NCBI RefSeq assembly: GCF_900115365.1 | Contig: NZ_FOWD01000017.1 | Coordinates: 34,093-98,092, forward strand | Origin: Anaerocolumna aminovalerica | GTDB lineage: Bacteria > Bacillota > Clostridia > Lachnospirales > Lachnospiraceae | Length of the DNA stretch: 64,000 nucleotides | Reading direction: 5' to 3' | Shown: positions 26,313 through 37,300 of the stretch, in pieces | Position numbering within the stretch: the first letter of the stretch is position 1 | Layout: every line of letters begins with the position of its first letter | Made by a program: the position numbers and the translations under genes | The notes under the pieces: generated by a model | Databases searched by the model: none | Told to the model about the DNA's origin: nothing | Seen by the model: only the letters and a program-made list of their open reading frames with translations

Positions 26313-28248
26313 AATGAATCGGTTTAGCCTCTTTGTCTTTGAATCAGATAAAGAAAATCTTCTTCATGAACTCCAAAAATTTAACTATGTTCATTTTCTG
26401 GATTTAAAAGAAAATACAGATTATGTGGAAATGGGATTGGAAAATGCAAAAGTTCCTGAAAACATTGTCCGGTTAAATGAAGAGATTACAAAGGTAAAGT
26501 ATGGTCTTGAGAAGTTATCCAAATATGACACCAGAGCAACCGGATTAAAAGCTATGAAGGAAGGAAAGGAAGTTCTAGAGTTTACAGAATTGGAAGAGAG
26601 AGCTGAAAATTTTAATTATCAGCCTATCTATGAAAAACTGAAAGAAATTGGTTCCTCCTTGGATGCTATTAAGAGCGAAAAGGAAAAACTAAATTCTACT
26701 ATGAATGAACTAAGACCATGGGCTGGTTTAGACGTAGCTGTCAGTGAACTCGGTTCCACGAAACAATGCATAACCTTAATGGGAACTATACCTAGAAATA
26801 CCAGGGACAGTATGGAAAAAGAACTGCTGGAATCCCAGTATACCTATTATGAGGTAATTGGAGAAGAAAAGGGTTATATCTATATTCTTGTTATTTCCGC
26901 AAAGGAAGAAGCGGATCAGGTAATGGAAATCCTTAGAAATCATAGCTTTACAGAAACAAGGTTAGGTATAGGGGATATACCGAACAAAGAGATGGATGTC
27001 ATTCTAAACAGGATAAGTGAATTAAAAGAGGAAGAAAGTAATTGTGAAAAGCAGCTGACTGAACTAGGCAAATATCTGCCCAACCTGGAATTGCTATATG
27101 ATTACTACATGAATAACAAGTTAAGAATTGCTTCCTCAGAAAATTTTTTAATGGCTGGGAATGTGAATATTATTGAAGGATATGTCCCGGCAGACATGAT
27201 AAATGAATTCACGGATATTGTAAAAAAGAATTTAAATAATGTTTATTTTATGGAAATAAAAGAAGCGGATAAAGAGGATGAAGAAGTACCTATATTATTG
27301 AAAAATTCCACTTTTTCCAAACCATATGAGTCATTAACTACCATGTACGCACTTCCAAAGTATAATGAAATTGATCCGACACCTTTATTTACGCCGTTTT
27401 ATATATTCTTTTTTGGTATGATGATAGCAGATATGGGATATGGATTATTATTGGCACTGGGTACCGGAATTGCTCTTAAAACCTTTAATCTTTCCAAGGA
27501 GCAAAGAAAGAATATGCTATTTTATTTTTATGGTAGTATAGCAACAATTTTCTGGGGCGCTATATATGGTTCTTTCTTTGGAGGTATTATACCTCTACCT
27601 GCACTGATTGATGTTGCAGTGGAATATAATCGTTTGCTTATTATCTCTATTGCGTTTGGTATTCTTCATATATTCATAGCATTAGGAATTCATGCATATC
27701 TGAATATACGAGATGGAAAGATCTTAGATGCACTGTATGATGTAGGCTTTTGGTATATGGCACTGATAGGTGCAATACTTCTCCTGTTAACAACAACCGG
27801 TATTTTATACGGTGGTATCAAGAATGTAGCTGCCGTAATTATGGCTATAGGTATGATTGGAATTGTATTAACAGGAGGCAGAAGTTCTGAAAGTATAGGC
27901 GGTAAAATTGGAGGGGGACTTTATAGTCTATATGGAATCTCCAGCTATGTAGGGGATTTTGTATCTTATTCCAGATTAATGGCTCTTGGCCTGTCCGGAG
28001 CATTTATCGCCTCTGCAATTAATATGATGGCTAAAATGCTATTTGATATGGGTATTTTTGGAATCATCGGGGGAATCGTAGTATTTGCAGTTGGACATTC
28101 CTTTAACGTTTTCTTAAGCGTACTTAGTGGATATGTTCATTCCATCCGTCTTACCTATGTAGAGTTTTTTGGTAAATTCTACGAAGGGGGAGGAAAGGCA
28201 TTTAAATTACTACAAAGTAAGCCTAAATATACTAATTTAAAAGAGTAA
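26299..28248 (+). CDS. ntpI: V-type ATPase subunit I (membrane stator, a-subunit)
   Basis: The product is 649 residues. The N-terminal half (about 1-340) is cytoplasmic, with coiled-coil stretches (KLKEIGSSLDAIKSEKEKLNS and similar). The C-terminal half has about seven or eight membrane segments starting at PLFTPFYIFFFGMMIADMGYG, a landmark of the family; ISSYVGDFVSYSRLMALGLSG follows, with the arginine that faces the rotor-ring carboxylates. VGHSFNVFLSVLSGYVHSIRLTYVEFFGKFYEGGGKAF is the conserved end. It provides the ion half-channels. It is followed by an unusual 192-bp gap before ntpK, where other neighbours are tight. Confidence 0.93.
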   Translation: MAIVKMNRFSLFVFESDKENLLHELQKFNYVHFLDLKENTDYVEMGLENAKVPENIVRLNEEITKVKYGLEKLSKYDTRATGLKAMKEGKEVLEFTELEERAENFNYQPIYEKLKEIGSSLDAIKSEKEKLNSTMNELRPWAGLDVAVSELGSTKQCITLMGTIPRNTRDSMEKELLESQYTYYEVIGEEKGYIYILVISAKEEADQVMEILRNHSFTETRLGIGDIPNKEMDVILNRISELKEEESNCEKQLTELGKYLPNLELLYDYYMNNKLRIASSENFLMAGNVNIIEGYVPADMINEFTDIVKKNLNNVYFMEIKEADKEDEEVPILLKNSTFSKPYESLTTMYALPKYNEIDPTPLFTPFYIFFFGMMIADMGYGLLLALGTGIALKTFNLSKEQRKNMLFYFYGSIATIFWGAIYGSFFGGIIPLPALIDVAVEYNRLLIISIAFGILHIFIALGIHAYLNIRDGKILDALYDVGFWYMALIGAILLLLTTTGILYGGIKNVAAVIMAIGMIGIVLTGGRSSESIGGKIGGGLYSLYGISSYVGDFVSYSRLMALGLSGAFIASAINMMAKMLFDMGIFGIIGGIVVFAVGHSFNVFLSVLSGYVHSIRLTYVEFFGKFYEGGGKAFKLLQSKPKYTNLKE

Positions 28249-28319
28249 TTCTTATTAGATTAAATTTATAAGATGAAAGCAATAAAATAAAAAGTTAAGT
28301 CAAACAACAAATTAAACTT

Positions 28320-28386
28320 TAAGATTATAAAGAGGCTTCTTTATTGCTTTACATCAATAAGAGCAAAATAAAAAGCATGTAATCTT
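28320..28386 (+). other. Structured intergenic segment between ntpI and ntpK
   Basis: AAGATTA (near 28320) pairs with TAATCTT (near 28386), enclosing an inner imperfect hairpin (ctttattg / caataag). No T-run follows. It is the only long gap in the operon (28249-28440) and precedes the rotor-ring gene, whose product is needed in about ten copies per complex; a processing or stability element is plausible. Confidence 0.4.
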
Positions 28387-28428
28387 CAAAGATAAAATTT
28401 AATTAATTTAAAAACTCAAAATGATTAG

Positions 28429-28920
<492 letters not shown>

Positions 28921-28953
28921 ACCTTATCAACAAAATTTTAAGGATGTGAACTT

Positions 28954-29514
28954 ATGTCAAATTTAGATAATCTGATCCAAAAGATAAAATTGGATGCACA
29001 GTCTCATGCAGAAGAAAAGAAGAAAGAGGCTGATAAGAAAAAAGAAGAAATAGTGAATGGACAAGTTAAGCTGGCACTGGAAGAGAAGGCTAAAATAATA
29101 GAAAAAGCGGAAAAAGAAGCTGAAATTATAAAAAGCCGGATCCTTTCCAATGCTGATTTAAGGGTAAGAGATGAAATGCTAAAAGCAAAACAGGAAGTGA
29201 TAGATAAAGTATTCCTGTTAGCGAAAGAAAGACTAATGAATCTGGATGATAAGGAATATGTGGAATTTGTAAAGAATCAAATCAGTACTATAGAATTAAC
29301 CGGTGAGGAAACAATAATTGTACCAAGTAATCGAAGAGATTTAATCAAAAATCTTGGATTAAATCTGAAAGTGTCTGAGGAAGAAACCATTGATTCCGGA
29401 TTTACCATTGTGAATAATAAGGTAAGACTTAATTTTTCTTTTGAAACCCTTATTGATTTTTTAAGAGAGGATTTAGAAACAGAAATAGCGCAAGTATTAT
29501 TCAAAGAAGAATAG
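28954..29514 (+). CDS. ntpE: V-type ATPase subunit E (peripheral stalk)
   Basis: The product is 186 residues. The first half is a Lys/Glu-rich coiled coil (DAQSHAEEKKKEADKKKEEIVNG). The C-terminal half is a globular domain that attaches to the catalytic head (VDS-like segment EETIDSGFTIVNNKVRLNFSFETLIDFLRED). Length and domain order fit the V/A-type E subunit, the partner of the short stalk subunit encoded first in the operon. The start follows AAGGATG. It lies 33 bp after ntpK and 10 bp before ntpC. Confidence 0.92.
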   Translation: MSNLDNLIQKIKLDAQSHAEEKKKEADKKKEEIVNGQVKLALEEKAKIIEKAEKEAEIIKSRILSNADLRVRDEMLKAKQEVIDKVFLLAKERLMNLDDKEYVEFVKNQISTIELTGEETIIVPSNRRDLIKNLGLNLKVSEEETIDSGFTIVNNKVRLNFSFETLIDFLREDLETEIAQVLFKEE

Positions 29515-29524
29515 GAGTGGTCTC

Positions 29525-30526
29525 ATGGATAGAATGGATTTTACCCAAGGCGTCGTAAGAACCAGAGTCCTTGAAAAACGGCTCCTTTCAAGGGCACAAA
29601 TCGATAGAATGATTGATGCAGACAGTATAGAAGATGTTTTTCGAATACTGGGTGAGACTGAATATGCCGGCGAGGCCTCAAAGGTAAAGGATTTTTATAA
29701 CTATGAAAAAGTTTTATCCAATGAGCTGAGCAGAGTATATGATTTAATGAGAGAAGTCTCTGTAGAACCAAAAGTAATCGATTTATTAACTCTAAAATAT
29801 GATTATCATAATTTAAAAGTTATGATAAAAGAAAAAGAGTTAAATGAGGATTTTTCTTACTTATATCTTAATATTGGAACAGAGGATTTTAATGAAATTA
29901 AAAAACTGTTTCTGAACGGTAATCTGAGTGAAATTAAGAAAGAGTATCAGGAAGCAATCGAAGCAGTACAGAAGGACTTTGCTAAAAGCAAAGATCCCGG
30001 AAGAATTGATATGATTCTTGACCGGTACTATTTTAAGCATTTATATCAGCTTGCTGCAGATACCAAGATACCGCTGTTTGTTGATTATGTAAAGGATATG
30101 ATTGATTTTATCAATGTGAAAACCACCATCCGCCTAAAAAGGCAAGGGAGAAATCGTAATATAATGGAAGAAGCAATTCTTCCAGGTGGTAATATTGATA
30201 AAGAAAGTCTGCTACTTACATTAAATGATTCTATTGACGAAATGATGCAAAAGTTAAAAGATTACAGAATTAGTTCTAGCCTTTTGAAAGGTTTGGAGTC
30301 CTATGAAAAAACCAATCGTTTAACAGATTTTGAAAAATATATGGATGATTATTTAATGAATTTAAATAAGTCTTCCAAGTATATTACTTTTGGACCAGAA
30401 CCTATTTTCTCATATATAGTGGCTAAGGAAACAGAAATTAAGAATTTAAGGATCATTATGGTATCTAAAACGAATGGAATTTCTCCTGAAGCCATAAGAG
30501 AAAGGGTGCGTGATTTATATGTATAA
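29525..30526 (+). CDS. ntpC: V-type ATPase subunit C (d-type rotor socket)
   Basis: The product is 333 residues, mostly helical. [42 protein letters not shown] is the family opening, then [19 protein letters not shown] late segment, [44 protein letters not shown], is the conserved end that contacts the rotor ring. It links the central shaft to the membrane ring. AGGAGTG precedes the ATG. The 3' end overlaps the next gene by 8 bp. Confidence 0.93.
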   Translation: MDRMDFTQGVVRTRVLEKRLLSRAQIDRMIDADSIEDVFRILGETEYAGEASKVKDFYNYEKVLSNELSRVYDLMREVSVEPKVIDLLTLKYDYHNLKVMIKEKELNEDFSYLYLNIGTEDFNEIKKLFLNGNLSEIKKEYQEAIEAVQKDFAKSKDPGRIDMILDRYYFKHLYQLAADTKIPLFVDYVKDMIDFINVKTTIRLKRQGRNRNIMEEAILPGGNIDKESLLLTLNDSIDEMMQKLKDYRISSSLLKGLESYEKTNRLTDFEKYMDDYLMNLNKSSKYITFGPEPIFSYIVAKETEIKNLRIIMVSKTNGISPEAIRERVRDLYV

Positions 30527-30827
30527 AATTGGTGTTGTTGGTGATAAAGATTCTATCCTTGCATTTAAAGCATTGGGAATCGATGTTTATACAGTAAACA
30601 ATAAAGAGGAAGCACGAAAAACAGTTGATACTCTTGCACATAACAACTATGGTATTATTTTTATTACGGAACAAATTGCCAGTCTAATACCAGATACACT
30701 ATCACGTTATGACAAAGAGGCAGTCCCTGCAATAATTCTCATACCTAGTAATCAGGGTACTATGAATATAGGTATGGATAGAATCAATGAATATGTAGAG
30801 AAAGCCATAGGTACAAATATATTATAG
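30519..30827 (+). CDS. ntpG: V-type ATPase subunit F (central shaft; NtpG equivalent)
   Basis: The product is 102 residues. [26 protein letters not shown] is the typical Rossmann-like start of V/A-type subunit F, and [19 protein letters not shown] and [29 protein letters not shown] complete the fold. ATG 30519 is preferred to GTG 30510 because the conserved motif begins there. With subunit D it forms the rotating shaft. It overlaps ntpC and precedes ntpA by 15 bp. Confidence 0.92.
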   Translation: MYKIGVVGDKDSILAFKALGIDVYTVNNKEEARKTVDTLAHNNYGIIFITEQIASLIPDTLSRYDKEAVPAIILIPSNQGTMNIGMDRINEYVEKAIGTNIL

Positions 30828-30842
30828 AAGGAGAGGCTTATC

Positions 30843-32609
30843 TTGAAAGTAGGAAAAATAGTAAAGGTATCCGGACCCTTAGTTGTTGCAGAGGGAATGG
30901 ACGAAGCAAACGTATACGATGTAGTTCAGGTTTCAAGTGATAAACTCATCGGTGAAATAATAGAAATGAGAGGCGACAGAGCCTCTATACAGGTATATGA
31001 AGATACTACAGGAATAGGACCGGGAGAACCCGTATATTCAACAGGAGAACCCCTTTCTGTAGAATTGGGACCGGGGCTGTTGGAAGCCATGTTTGATGGA
31101 ATACAAAGACCTTTGGCACCATTACAGGCAGTCGCCGGAGACTTCTTAACAAAAGGTGTGGATGTACCTAGTTTAAATCGTGAGAAAAAATGGAACTTTA
31201 CACCTGCTGTTAAAGTAGGTGACACTGTTGCTCAAGGTGATGTTATTGGTACAGTACAGGAAACTCCACTTGTATTACACAAAATCATGGTGCCTTTTGG
31301 AATGTCAGGAACCGTAACAGATATTAAAGAAGGCGAATATACAATAGTAGAAACAATCTGCACCCTGGATAATAAATCTGATCTTTCCATGATGCAGAAA
31401 TGGCCGGTTCGTAAGGGAAGAGGATTCGAAAGAAAAATGGATCCCAATGTTCCGCTATTAACAGGTCAAAGAGTTATTGATACCTTTTTCCCTGTAACAA
31501 AGGGTGGTACGGCTGCTATTCCAGGACCTTTCGGTTCCGGAAAAACAGTGGTTCAGCACCAACTTGCAAAATGGGCAGATGCACAAATTGTTGTTTATAT
31601 CGGCTGTGGAGAACGTGGAAATGAAATGACAGACGTATTAATGGAGTTCCCTGAAATCATTGATCCTGAAACAGGGGAATCTTTAATGAAAAGAACTGTT
31701 CTTATTGCTAATACCTCCAATATGCCTGTTGCAGCCCGTGAAGCATCCATTTATACAGGTATAACTATTGCAGAATATTATCGTGACATGGGATATTCCG
31801 TGGCACTTATGGCGGACTCTACCTCCAGATGGGCAGAGGCATTAAGAGAAATGTCCGGACGTTTGGAAGAAATGCCAGGTGATGAAGGTTTCCCGGCTTA
31901 CCTTGCTTCCCGTATTGCAAGCTTTTATGAAAGAGCAGGTAAGGTAATATGCTATGGTAATGATAACAGAGAAGGTGCAGTAACTGTAATTGGAGCTGTT
32001 TCACCACCAGGCGGTGATATATCAGAACCAGTTACCCAATCAACCCTAAGAATTGTAAAAGTATTTTGGGGTCTGGATTATGCTCTTTCTTATGCAAGAC
32101 ATTTCCCTGCAATTAACTGGCTAAACTCTTATTCCCTCTATCAAAGTAAGGTAGACGGATGGATGAATGATAACGTTGATTCAGAATTTGCCGGAAACAG
32201 AAAGAGAGCAATGAATTTACTACAGGATGAATCAGAATTACAGGAGATTGTAAGACTGGTTGGTAAGGACACTCTTTCCGAAGAAGATCAGCTAAAACTG
32301 GAAACTACAAAGTCCATAAGGGAAGACTTTTTACAGCAAAATGCATTCCATGAAGTGGACACCTTCTGTTCTTTGGAAAAACAAAATAAAATGTTAAAGA
32401 TTGTTCTGGATTTTTACGATGAAGGACTCCGTGCTCTAAAATCAGGCATATATTTAAAAGAAGTTGCAAGTATGCCGGTTAGAGATAAAATAGCCAGAAT
32501 GAAATATATTCCGGAAGATGAAATGAAGGAACAACTTGACACTATTCAAACAGAATTAAAGGCTGGTATAGATAAACTAATAAGCAAAGGAGGTATCCTT
32601 GATGCTTAA
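30843..32609 (+). CDS. ntpA: V-type ATPase catalytic subunit A
   Basis: The product is 588 residues. The Walker A motif GPFGSGKT is at residues 228-235, followed by [22 protein letters not shown] and the Walker B region [37 protein letters not shown], all intact. The non-homologous insert typical of A subunits is present between residues about 110 and 200. It hydrolyses or makes ATP at the AB interface. The start is TTG at 30843 behind GGAGAGG; the family begins [18 protein letters not shown] exactly there. It overlaps ntpB by 8 bp. Confidence 0.97.
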   Translation: MKVGKIVKVSGPLVVAEGMDEANVYDVVQVSSDKLIGEIIEMRGDRASIQVYEDTTGIGPGEPVYSTGEPLSVELGPGLLEAMFDGIQRPLAPLQAVAGDFLTKGVDVPSLNREKKWNFTPAVKVGDTVAQGDVIGTVQETPLVLHKIMVPFGMSGTVTDIKEGEYTIVETICTLDNKSDLSMMQKWPVRKGRGFERKMDPNVPLLTGQRVIDTFFPVTKGGTAAIPGPFGSGKTVVQHQLAKWADAQIVVYIGCGERGNEMTDVLMEFPEIIDPETGESLMKRTVLIANTSNMPVAAREASIYTGITIAEYYRDMGYSVALMADSTSRWAEALREMSGRLEEMPGDEGFPAYLASRIASFYERAGKVICYGNDNREGAVTVIGAVSPPGGDISEPVTQSTLRIVKVFWGLDYALSYARHFPAINWLNSYSLYQSKVDGWMNDNVDSEFAGNRKRAMNLLQDESELQEIVRLVGKDTLSEEDQLKLETTKSIREDFLQQNAFHEVDTFCSLEKQNKMLKIVLDFYDEGLRALKSGIYLKEVASMPVRDKIARMKYIPEDEMKEQLDTIQTELKAGIDKLISKGGILDA

Positions 32610-33990
32610 AGAATATAAAACAGTTAAAGAAGTAGTAGGACCCTTAATGGTTGTTGAAGGTGTTGAAGGGGTAAAATACGAAGAACTGGTTGATATTGAG
32701 CTGCAGACAGGAGAGAAGAGAAGAGGAAGAGTTTTAGAAATCAATGGGGATAAAGCCATGGTCCAACTTTTCGAAGGCTCCACAGGTATCAATCTTAAAA
32801 ATACCAGTGTTCGGTTTTTAGGAAGACCACTTGAACTTGGTGTATCCCTTGATATGATTGGACGAATTTTCGATGGATTAGGCCGTCCAAAGGATAATGG
32901 ACCTAAGATCATTGCTGATAAAAAAGTAAATGTGAACGGTGTTCCTATTAATCCGGTATCCAGAGATTATCCCGATGAATTTATTCAGACAGGTATCTCT
33001 TGTATCGATGGTTTAAATACACTGGTACGTGGACAGAAACTACCAATATTCTCAGGTGCCGGTTTGCCTCATAATGAAGTTGCTGCACAGATAGCAAGAC
33101 AGGCCGCTGTTATAGGTTCAGATGAGAAGTTTGCAGTAGTATTTGCTGCTATGGGTATTACCTTTGAAGAAGCTCAGTTCTTCATCGATGACTTTACAAG
33201 AACAGGTGCAATTGACCGTACCGTAATGTTTATGAACCTGGCAGATGATCCAGCTATCGAAAGAATCACAACACCACGTGTAGCCTTAACTTGTGCAGAA
33301 TATTTAGCTTTTGAAAAGGATATGCATGTACTTGTTATCTTAACGGATATGACTAACTATGCAGAAGCATTAAGAGAAATATCTGCAGCAAGAAAGGAAG
33401 TACCTGGAAGACGTGGTTATCCTGGATATTTATATACCGACCTTTCTCAAATATATGAAAGAGCCGGAAAAGTAAAAGGAAGAAAGGGTTCTATTACCCA
33501 GATTCCAATTCTTACTATGCCGGAAGACGATATTACCCATCCAATCCCTGACTTAACAGGATATATTACAGAAGGACAGATTATTCTTTCCAGAGATTTG
33601 TATAAGAGAGGTATGGAACCTCCAATTAATGCGGTTCCTTCTCTATCCAGATTAAAAGATAAAGGTATTGGTGAAGGTAAAACAAGAGAAGACCATGCAA
33701 GTACCATGAACCAATTATATGCAGCTTATACCTCCGGTAGAGAAGCAAAAGAATTATCTGCTATTCTTGGTGAAAGTGCATTATCAGAAACAGATAAAGC
33801 TTTCGCACATTTTGCTGAGGAATTTGATGGGAAATATGTTAACCAAGGGTATTACAACAACAGGGGCATAGAAGAAACCTTAGATTTAGGATGGGAGTTA
33901 TTAAAACTTATTCCTAGAAGTGAGTTAAAGAGAATTGATACTAAGCTCCTTGATAAATACCTTCCATTAGATGACAAAGGGGCTGAGTAG
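32602..33990 (+). CDS. ntpB: V-type ATPase regulatory subunit B
   Basis: The product is 462 residues. [24 protein letters not shown] opens the family; [22 protein letters not shown] replaces a classical P-loop, as expected for the non-catalytic B subunit. [69 protein letters not shown] is the highly conserved interface block. ATG 32602 has AAAGGAGG at 32586-32593; the TTG one codon earlier is less likely. It ends directly before ntpD with no gap (TAG then ATG). Confidence 0.97.
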   Translation: MLKEYKTVKEVVGPLMVVEGVEGVKYEELVDIELQTGEKRRGRVLEINGDKAMVQLFEGSTGINLKNTSVRFLGRPLELGVSLDMIGRIFDGLGRPKDNGPKIIADKKVNVNGVPINPVSRDYPDEFIQTGISCIDGLNTLVRGQKLPIFSGAGLPHNEVAAQIARQAAVIGSDEKFAVVFAAMGITFEEAQFFIDDFTRTGAIDRTVMFMNLADDPAIERITTPRVALTCAEYLAFEKDMHVLVILTDMTNYAEALREISAARKEVPGRRGYPGYLYTDLSQIYERAGKVKGRKGSITQIPILTMPEDDITHPIPDLTGYITEGQIILSRDLYKRGMEPPINAVPSLSRLKDKGIGEGKTREDHASTMNQLYAAYTSGREAKELSAILGESALSETDKAFAHFAEEFDGKYVNQGYYNNRGIEETLDLGWELLKLIPRSELKRIDTKLLDKYLPLDDKGAE

Positions 33991-34629
33991 ATGGCAAAAC
34001 TAAACGTAAACCCTACCCGTATGGAACTTTCTAATCTGAAGAGAAGATTAGTTACTGCAAAACGCGGACATAAACTTCTTAAGGATAAGCAGGATGAATT
34101 AATGCGAAAATTCATTGAGCTGATTAAGAGAAATAAGGAATTACGTGTGGAAGTGGAGAAAGAGCTAAGTGGATCCTTTAAAGACTTTCTTATCGCCAGT
34201 GCAGTAATGTCTCCTCAGATGTTAGAGGAAGCAGTTGCATTTCCCAATGAAAAGATCAATGTGGACATAACCATGAAAAATATTATGAGTGTATATGTTC
34301 CGATTATGAATTTTAAAAGAGAAATGCGAAATGAAGATGAAGGCAGTATATATCCTTATGGATATGCCCAGACCTCTTCGGAATTAGACGATGCTATTCT
34401 TAAACTTTATAATATTTTTACTAAACTCCTGGAATTAGCAGAGGTAGAAAAGTCCTGTCAGTTGATGGCAGATGAAATTGAAAAGACCAGAAGAAGGGTT
34501 AATGCACTAGAGTATCGTACAATACCTGATTTGGAAGTAACCATAAAATACATCAGAATGAAATTGGATGAAAATGAAAGAAGTACCATTACCCGTCTGA
34601 TGAAAGTTAAAGATATTATTAATAAATAA
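33991..34629 (+). CDS. ntpD: V-type ATPase subunit D (central shaft)
   Basis: The product is 212 residues. [39 protein letters not shown] is the signature opening, and the C-terminal helix ([39 protein letters not shown]) pairs with it to form the antiparallel shaft. It is the last ATPase gene. The E. hirae operon continues with ntpH and ntpJ; here those are absent and a terminator-like hairpin follows within 30 bp. Confidence 0.95.
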   Translation: MAKLNVNPTRMELSNLKRRLVTAKRGHKLLKDKQDELMRKFIELIKRNKELRVEVEKELSGSFKDFLIASAVMSPQMLEEAVAFPNEKINVDITMKNIMSVYVPIMNFKREMRNEDEGSIYPYGYAQTSSELDDAILKLYNIFTKLLELAEVEKSCQLMADEIEKTRRRVNALEYRTIPDLEVTIKYIRMKLDENERSTITRLMKVKDIINK

Positions 34630-34658
34630 ATATGATGTACCAATGTTTCGTCTTATAT

Positions 34659-34712
34659 AGACCTTTGAGAGTATAAAAATATATCCTATACTCTCAAAGG
34701 TCTGTTTTACTT
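34659..34712 (+). terminator. 17-bp perfect hairpin after the V-ATPase operon
   Basis: Arms 34659-34675 and 34687-34703 are perfectly complementary (17 bp, starting agacctttgagag) around an 11-nt loop, followed by gttttacttt. This is the likely terminator of the ATPase operon, although the T-run is interrupted. Confidence 0.75.
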
Positions 34713-34794
34713 TACTTTAAGGATATAAGATGTTCACACTCTCAAAGGTCTATTTTACTTTAAGAGTGCGAGATGTCCATACTCTGAAAGGTCC
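34687..34794. repeat. Degenerate direct repeats of the terminator arm
   Basis: The right arm of the hairpin (actctcaaaggtct) recurs at about 34737-34752 and, with two changes, at about 34780-34794. The spacers are also related (ttacttta... gatgttcac / gatgtccat). The array is therefore a tandem repeat of roughly 45-50 bp with two and a partial copies. All three downstream arms could pair with the single upstream arm at 34659-34675. Confidence 0.7.
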
Positions 34795-34817
34795 CTTATG
34801 TGAGTGAAGCTATAGTC

Positions 34818-34846
34818 TTGTAATATTTCTGTAATTTTGATATACT
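34818..34846 (+). promoter_or_regulatory. Promoter of the MerR-ABC operon
   Basis: TTGTAA at 34818-34823 and TATACT at 34841-34846, with 17-bp spacing. The spacer is normal, not the 19-20 bp of classical MerR-activated promoters. Confidence 0.7.
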
Positions 34847-34853
34847 AAACCAT

Positions 34854-34905
34854 CCACTATAACACCAGACTTTGATTCTGTGTTATTCTGTGAAAAGTGG
34901 AGGTG
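34854..34905 (+). promoter_or_regulatory. Leader hairpin covering the MerR-gene ribosome site
   Basis: CCACT (34854-34858) can pair with AGTGG (34896-34900), and inside it ATAACA pairs with TGTTAT and CAGA with TCTG. The outer 3' arm includes the first two Gs of the GGAGGTG ribosome site at 34899-34905. The palindrome could be a translational control hairpin or a regulator operator. Confidence 0.45.
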
Positions 34906-34913
34906 AATTATAA

Positions 34914-35657
34914 ATGAAAATATACAGAACAGCTGAGGTTGCAAAGATAATTGGAATTCATCCCAATACAGTGCGTTTATATGAGAAGTTAGACCTTATT
35001 CCCAAACCGGAACGAAAGGAGAACGGATATCGTATTTTTACTGCTTTTCATATAGAGCAATTTAAGCTTGCCCGTATCGCTTTTCAAATTGAAGTGCTGC
35101 AAAATGGATTGCGAAAACAGATAATCGAAATGATAAAGGTATCTGCAGCCGGTAATTTTGATAAAGCAGTTGATCTTACAAGAACATATTTATGGCAGGT
35201 AAGGCTGGAACAAAAGAATGCAGAGGAAGCCATAGAAATAGTAAAACAGCTTCTAAACCATAAACCTCAGGAAAATGATATAGCTTATAAAAGGAAAGAA
35301 GTTTCGGAATTACTTAATATTTCTATGGACGCACTTAGAAATTGGGAAATGAACGGATTGTTGTCAATTAAGAGAAAAGAAAATGGGTACCGAATTTATA
35401 CAGAGGAAGATATAAAACGTTTAAAAATTATTCGTTCCCTTCGATGTGCTAATTATTCGTTAGAGTCTATTTTGCGTATGCTTAACGAATTATCCTATAA
35501 TCCCAACGCCAATATAAAAGAGGTACTTAATACTCCAAAAAAGGATGAAGACATTATATCGGTATGCGACAAACTGATTATTTCATTGCAGACAGCTGAA
35601 AAAAATGCAAAGAGTATGATAAAGATGCTGCAGGATATGAAAAACAAATATAAATAA
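34914..35657 (+). CDS. MerR-family regulator with two HTH domains
   Basis: The product is 247 residues. Residues 1-70 are a MerR winged helix (YRTAEVAKIIGIHPNTVRLYEKLDLIPKPERKENGYRIFT). A second one lies at about 125-195 (YKRKEVSELLNISMDALRNWEMNGLLSIKRKENGYRIYTEEDIKRL). The shared RKENGYRI wing points to an internal duplication. The C-terminus is a helical segment without recognisable metal or drug ligands. One polypeptide could bind a full operator, where ordinary MerR proteins need a dimer. The ABC-2 transporter genes follow after 73 bp and are the likely targets, so this may be a drug- or peptide-responsive efflux module (inference). Confidence 0.85.
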   Translation: MKIYRTAEVAKIIGIHPNTVRLYEKLDLIPKPERKENGYRIFTAFHIEQFKLARIAFQIEVLQNGLRKQIIEMIKVSAAGNFDKAVDLTRTYLWQVRLEQKNAEEAIEIVKQLLNHKPQENDIAYKRKEVSELLNISMDALRNWEMNGLLSIKRKENGYRIYTEEDIKRLKIIRSLRCANYSLESILRMLNELSYNPNANIKEVLNTPKKDEDIISVCDKLIISLQTAEKNAKSMIKMLQDMKNKYK

Positions 35658-35730
35658 ACTCTACAGTTTAACACCAACCTTATTGTTGGTGTTATTCTTC
35701 TTTATATCAAAATATAAGGAGTACAAAACC

Positions 35731-36477
35731 ATGGAAGAAGTAATTAAAGTAGAGCAGCTTTTCAAATCTTATGGCAGGCTGGTTGCAGTAAACAATTTAA
35801 ACATATCAGTAAAGCCTGGCATGGTCTTTGGATTGCTTGGTGCAAATGGTGCAGGGAAAAGTACAGCTATCGAATGTATCTTGGGTACAAAAAGATCGGA
35901 TAGCAAAGAAATTTCCATTTTAGGAATGAACCCTCAGAGGGAACGAAAAAAGTTATTTGAAAAAGTAGGAGTTCAGTTTCAGGAAGCCAATTATCAGGAC
36001 AAAATAACGGTAAGCGAACTATGTGAAGTTACCCAATCCCTTTATAAAGAGGGAACCAATTATATTGAATTATTAAAGCAATTTGGGATTATTGATAAGC
36101 TTAATAGCCCTGTTCAGGAACTCTCTGGAGGACAGCGGCAACGGCTGTTTGTGATTCTTGCGCTGCTTTCCAACCCTGAAGTAGTATTTTTAGACGAATT
36201 AACAACAGGCCTTGACACAAAAGCCAGACGGGATGTATGGAAGATACTATCCGGTTTGAAAGCAAAGGGGCTGACTATTTTCTTAACCTCCCACTATATG
36301 GATGAGGTTGAGGCTTTGTGTGATTGTATTTGCATACTGAAGCACGGCCGCACCGTATTCTATGGAACAGTTCAGGAGGCAATTAATTCAAGTCCCTATG
36401 ATAAATTGGAAGACGCTTACCTTTGGTATACAGAAGAGGAGGAAAAAGACGATGAAGACCTTTCGAACAATGCTTAA
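35731..36477 (+). CDS. ABC transporter ATP-binding protein (ABC-2/drug-export type)
   Basis: The product is 248 residues. Walker A (GANGAGKST) is near residues 37-45, the signature is LSGGQRQRLFV, Walker B is VVFLDELTTGLD, and an H-loop (LTSHYMDEVE) is present; all are intact. ATG 35731 with AAGGAG at 35716-35721 is chosen over an upstream ATG at 35683 that would add a non-homologous hydrophobic stretch. It overlaps the permease gene by 26 bp, so the two are translationally coupled. It powers export of an unknown substrate, probably controlled by the double-MerR protein. Confidence 0.92.
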   Translation: MEEVIKVEQLFKSYGRLVAVNNLNISVKPGMVFGLLGANGAGKSTAIECILGTKRSDSKEISILGMNPQRERKKLFEKVGVQFQEANYQDKITVSELCEVTQSLYKEGTNYIELLKQFGIIDKLNSPVQELSGGQRQRLFVILALLSNPEVVFLDELTTGLDTKARRDVWKILSGLKAKGLTIFLTSHYMDEVEALCDCICILKHGRTVFYGTVQEAINSSPYDKLEDAYLWYTEEEEKDDEDLSNNA

Positions 36478-37195
36478 AACGGAGTTAAAATTATCCTTTC
36501 GGGGAATGGATATGTTTATTTTTGCAATCTGTATACCCATTGTAGTTTTAATTATTATTGGAATAATCTACGGGAACAAGCCTGCTTTTGAAGGTTCTGG
36601 TTACACTTTTTTAGAGCAATCTTTTGGTGCTCTTACAACTATTTCAATCTGTGCCGGAGGTGTAATGGGACTTCCATTAGTGGTATCTGATTATCGGAGT
36701 AAAAAAATATTAAAGCGCTTTAAGGTAACGCCAATAAGCCCTGCAATGATTTTATCAGTTCAAGTAGTCATCTATATGCTGTATGCCTTTGCATCTCTTT
36801 TACTCATTTACCTTTTAGGAATGCTTTTATTTGGATTTCAATTAAAGGGTTCGTTATTGCATTTTATGGGTGGCTTTTTCTTAGTAATGTTATCAATGTT
36901 CAGTATTGGAATGATGGTTGGAGGTATAGCGCCAAACACAAAAATGGCTGGGGTAATTGCAAGCATACTGTATTTCCCTATGCTCATATTCTCAGGAGCA
37001 ACATTACCATATGAAGTTATGCCTGTGAAGCTTCAAAAGGTAGCGGATATATTACCTTTAACTCAAGGAATTAAACTTCTGAAAGCCGCTTCGTTGGGAT
37101 TATCGGCAGACAATGTGCGGTTGCCCATTATTATCATGGTTGTTCTTGCCGTAATTTGTATTGGTATTTCTATCAGATTTTTTAAGTGGGAATAA
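36452..37195 (+). CDS. ABC-2 type transporter permease
   Basis: The product is 247 residues with six membrane segments. An N-terminal cytoplasmic helix (MKTFRTMLKTELKLSFRG) precedes a first segment, DMFIFAICIPIVVLIIIG, and the family block SDYRSKKILKRFKVTPISPAMILSVQ follows; LPLTQGIKLLKAASLG near the end is also typical. ATG 36452, with GAGGAGG at 36436-36442, is used; the in-frame ATG at 36362 lies in the ATPase gene and adds no conserved sequence. It forms the membrane part of the exporter. Confidence 0.9.
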   Translation: MKTFRTMLKTELKLSFRGMDMFIFAICIPIVVLIIIGIIYGNKPAFEGSGYTFLEQSFGALTTISICAGGVMGLPLVVSDYRSKKILKRFKVTPISPAMILSVQVVIYMLYAFASLLLIYLLGMLLFGFQLKGSLLHFMGGFFLVMLSMFSIGMMVGGIAPNTKMAGVIASILYFPMLIFSGATLPYEVMPVKLQKVADILPLTQGIKLLKAASLGLSADNVRLPIIIMVVLAVICIGISIRFFKWE

Positions 37196-37300
37196 TCCAA
37201 GAACTGGTTCTTCTCCAATGGAAGAAGTGGGGGGAGAACTTAACCGTCTCTAAGAATAAACTCTAACAATTAACTGATACAGCTAGACTGTATATATTTA

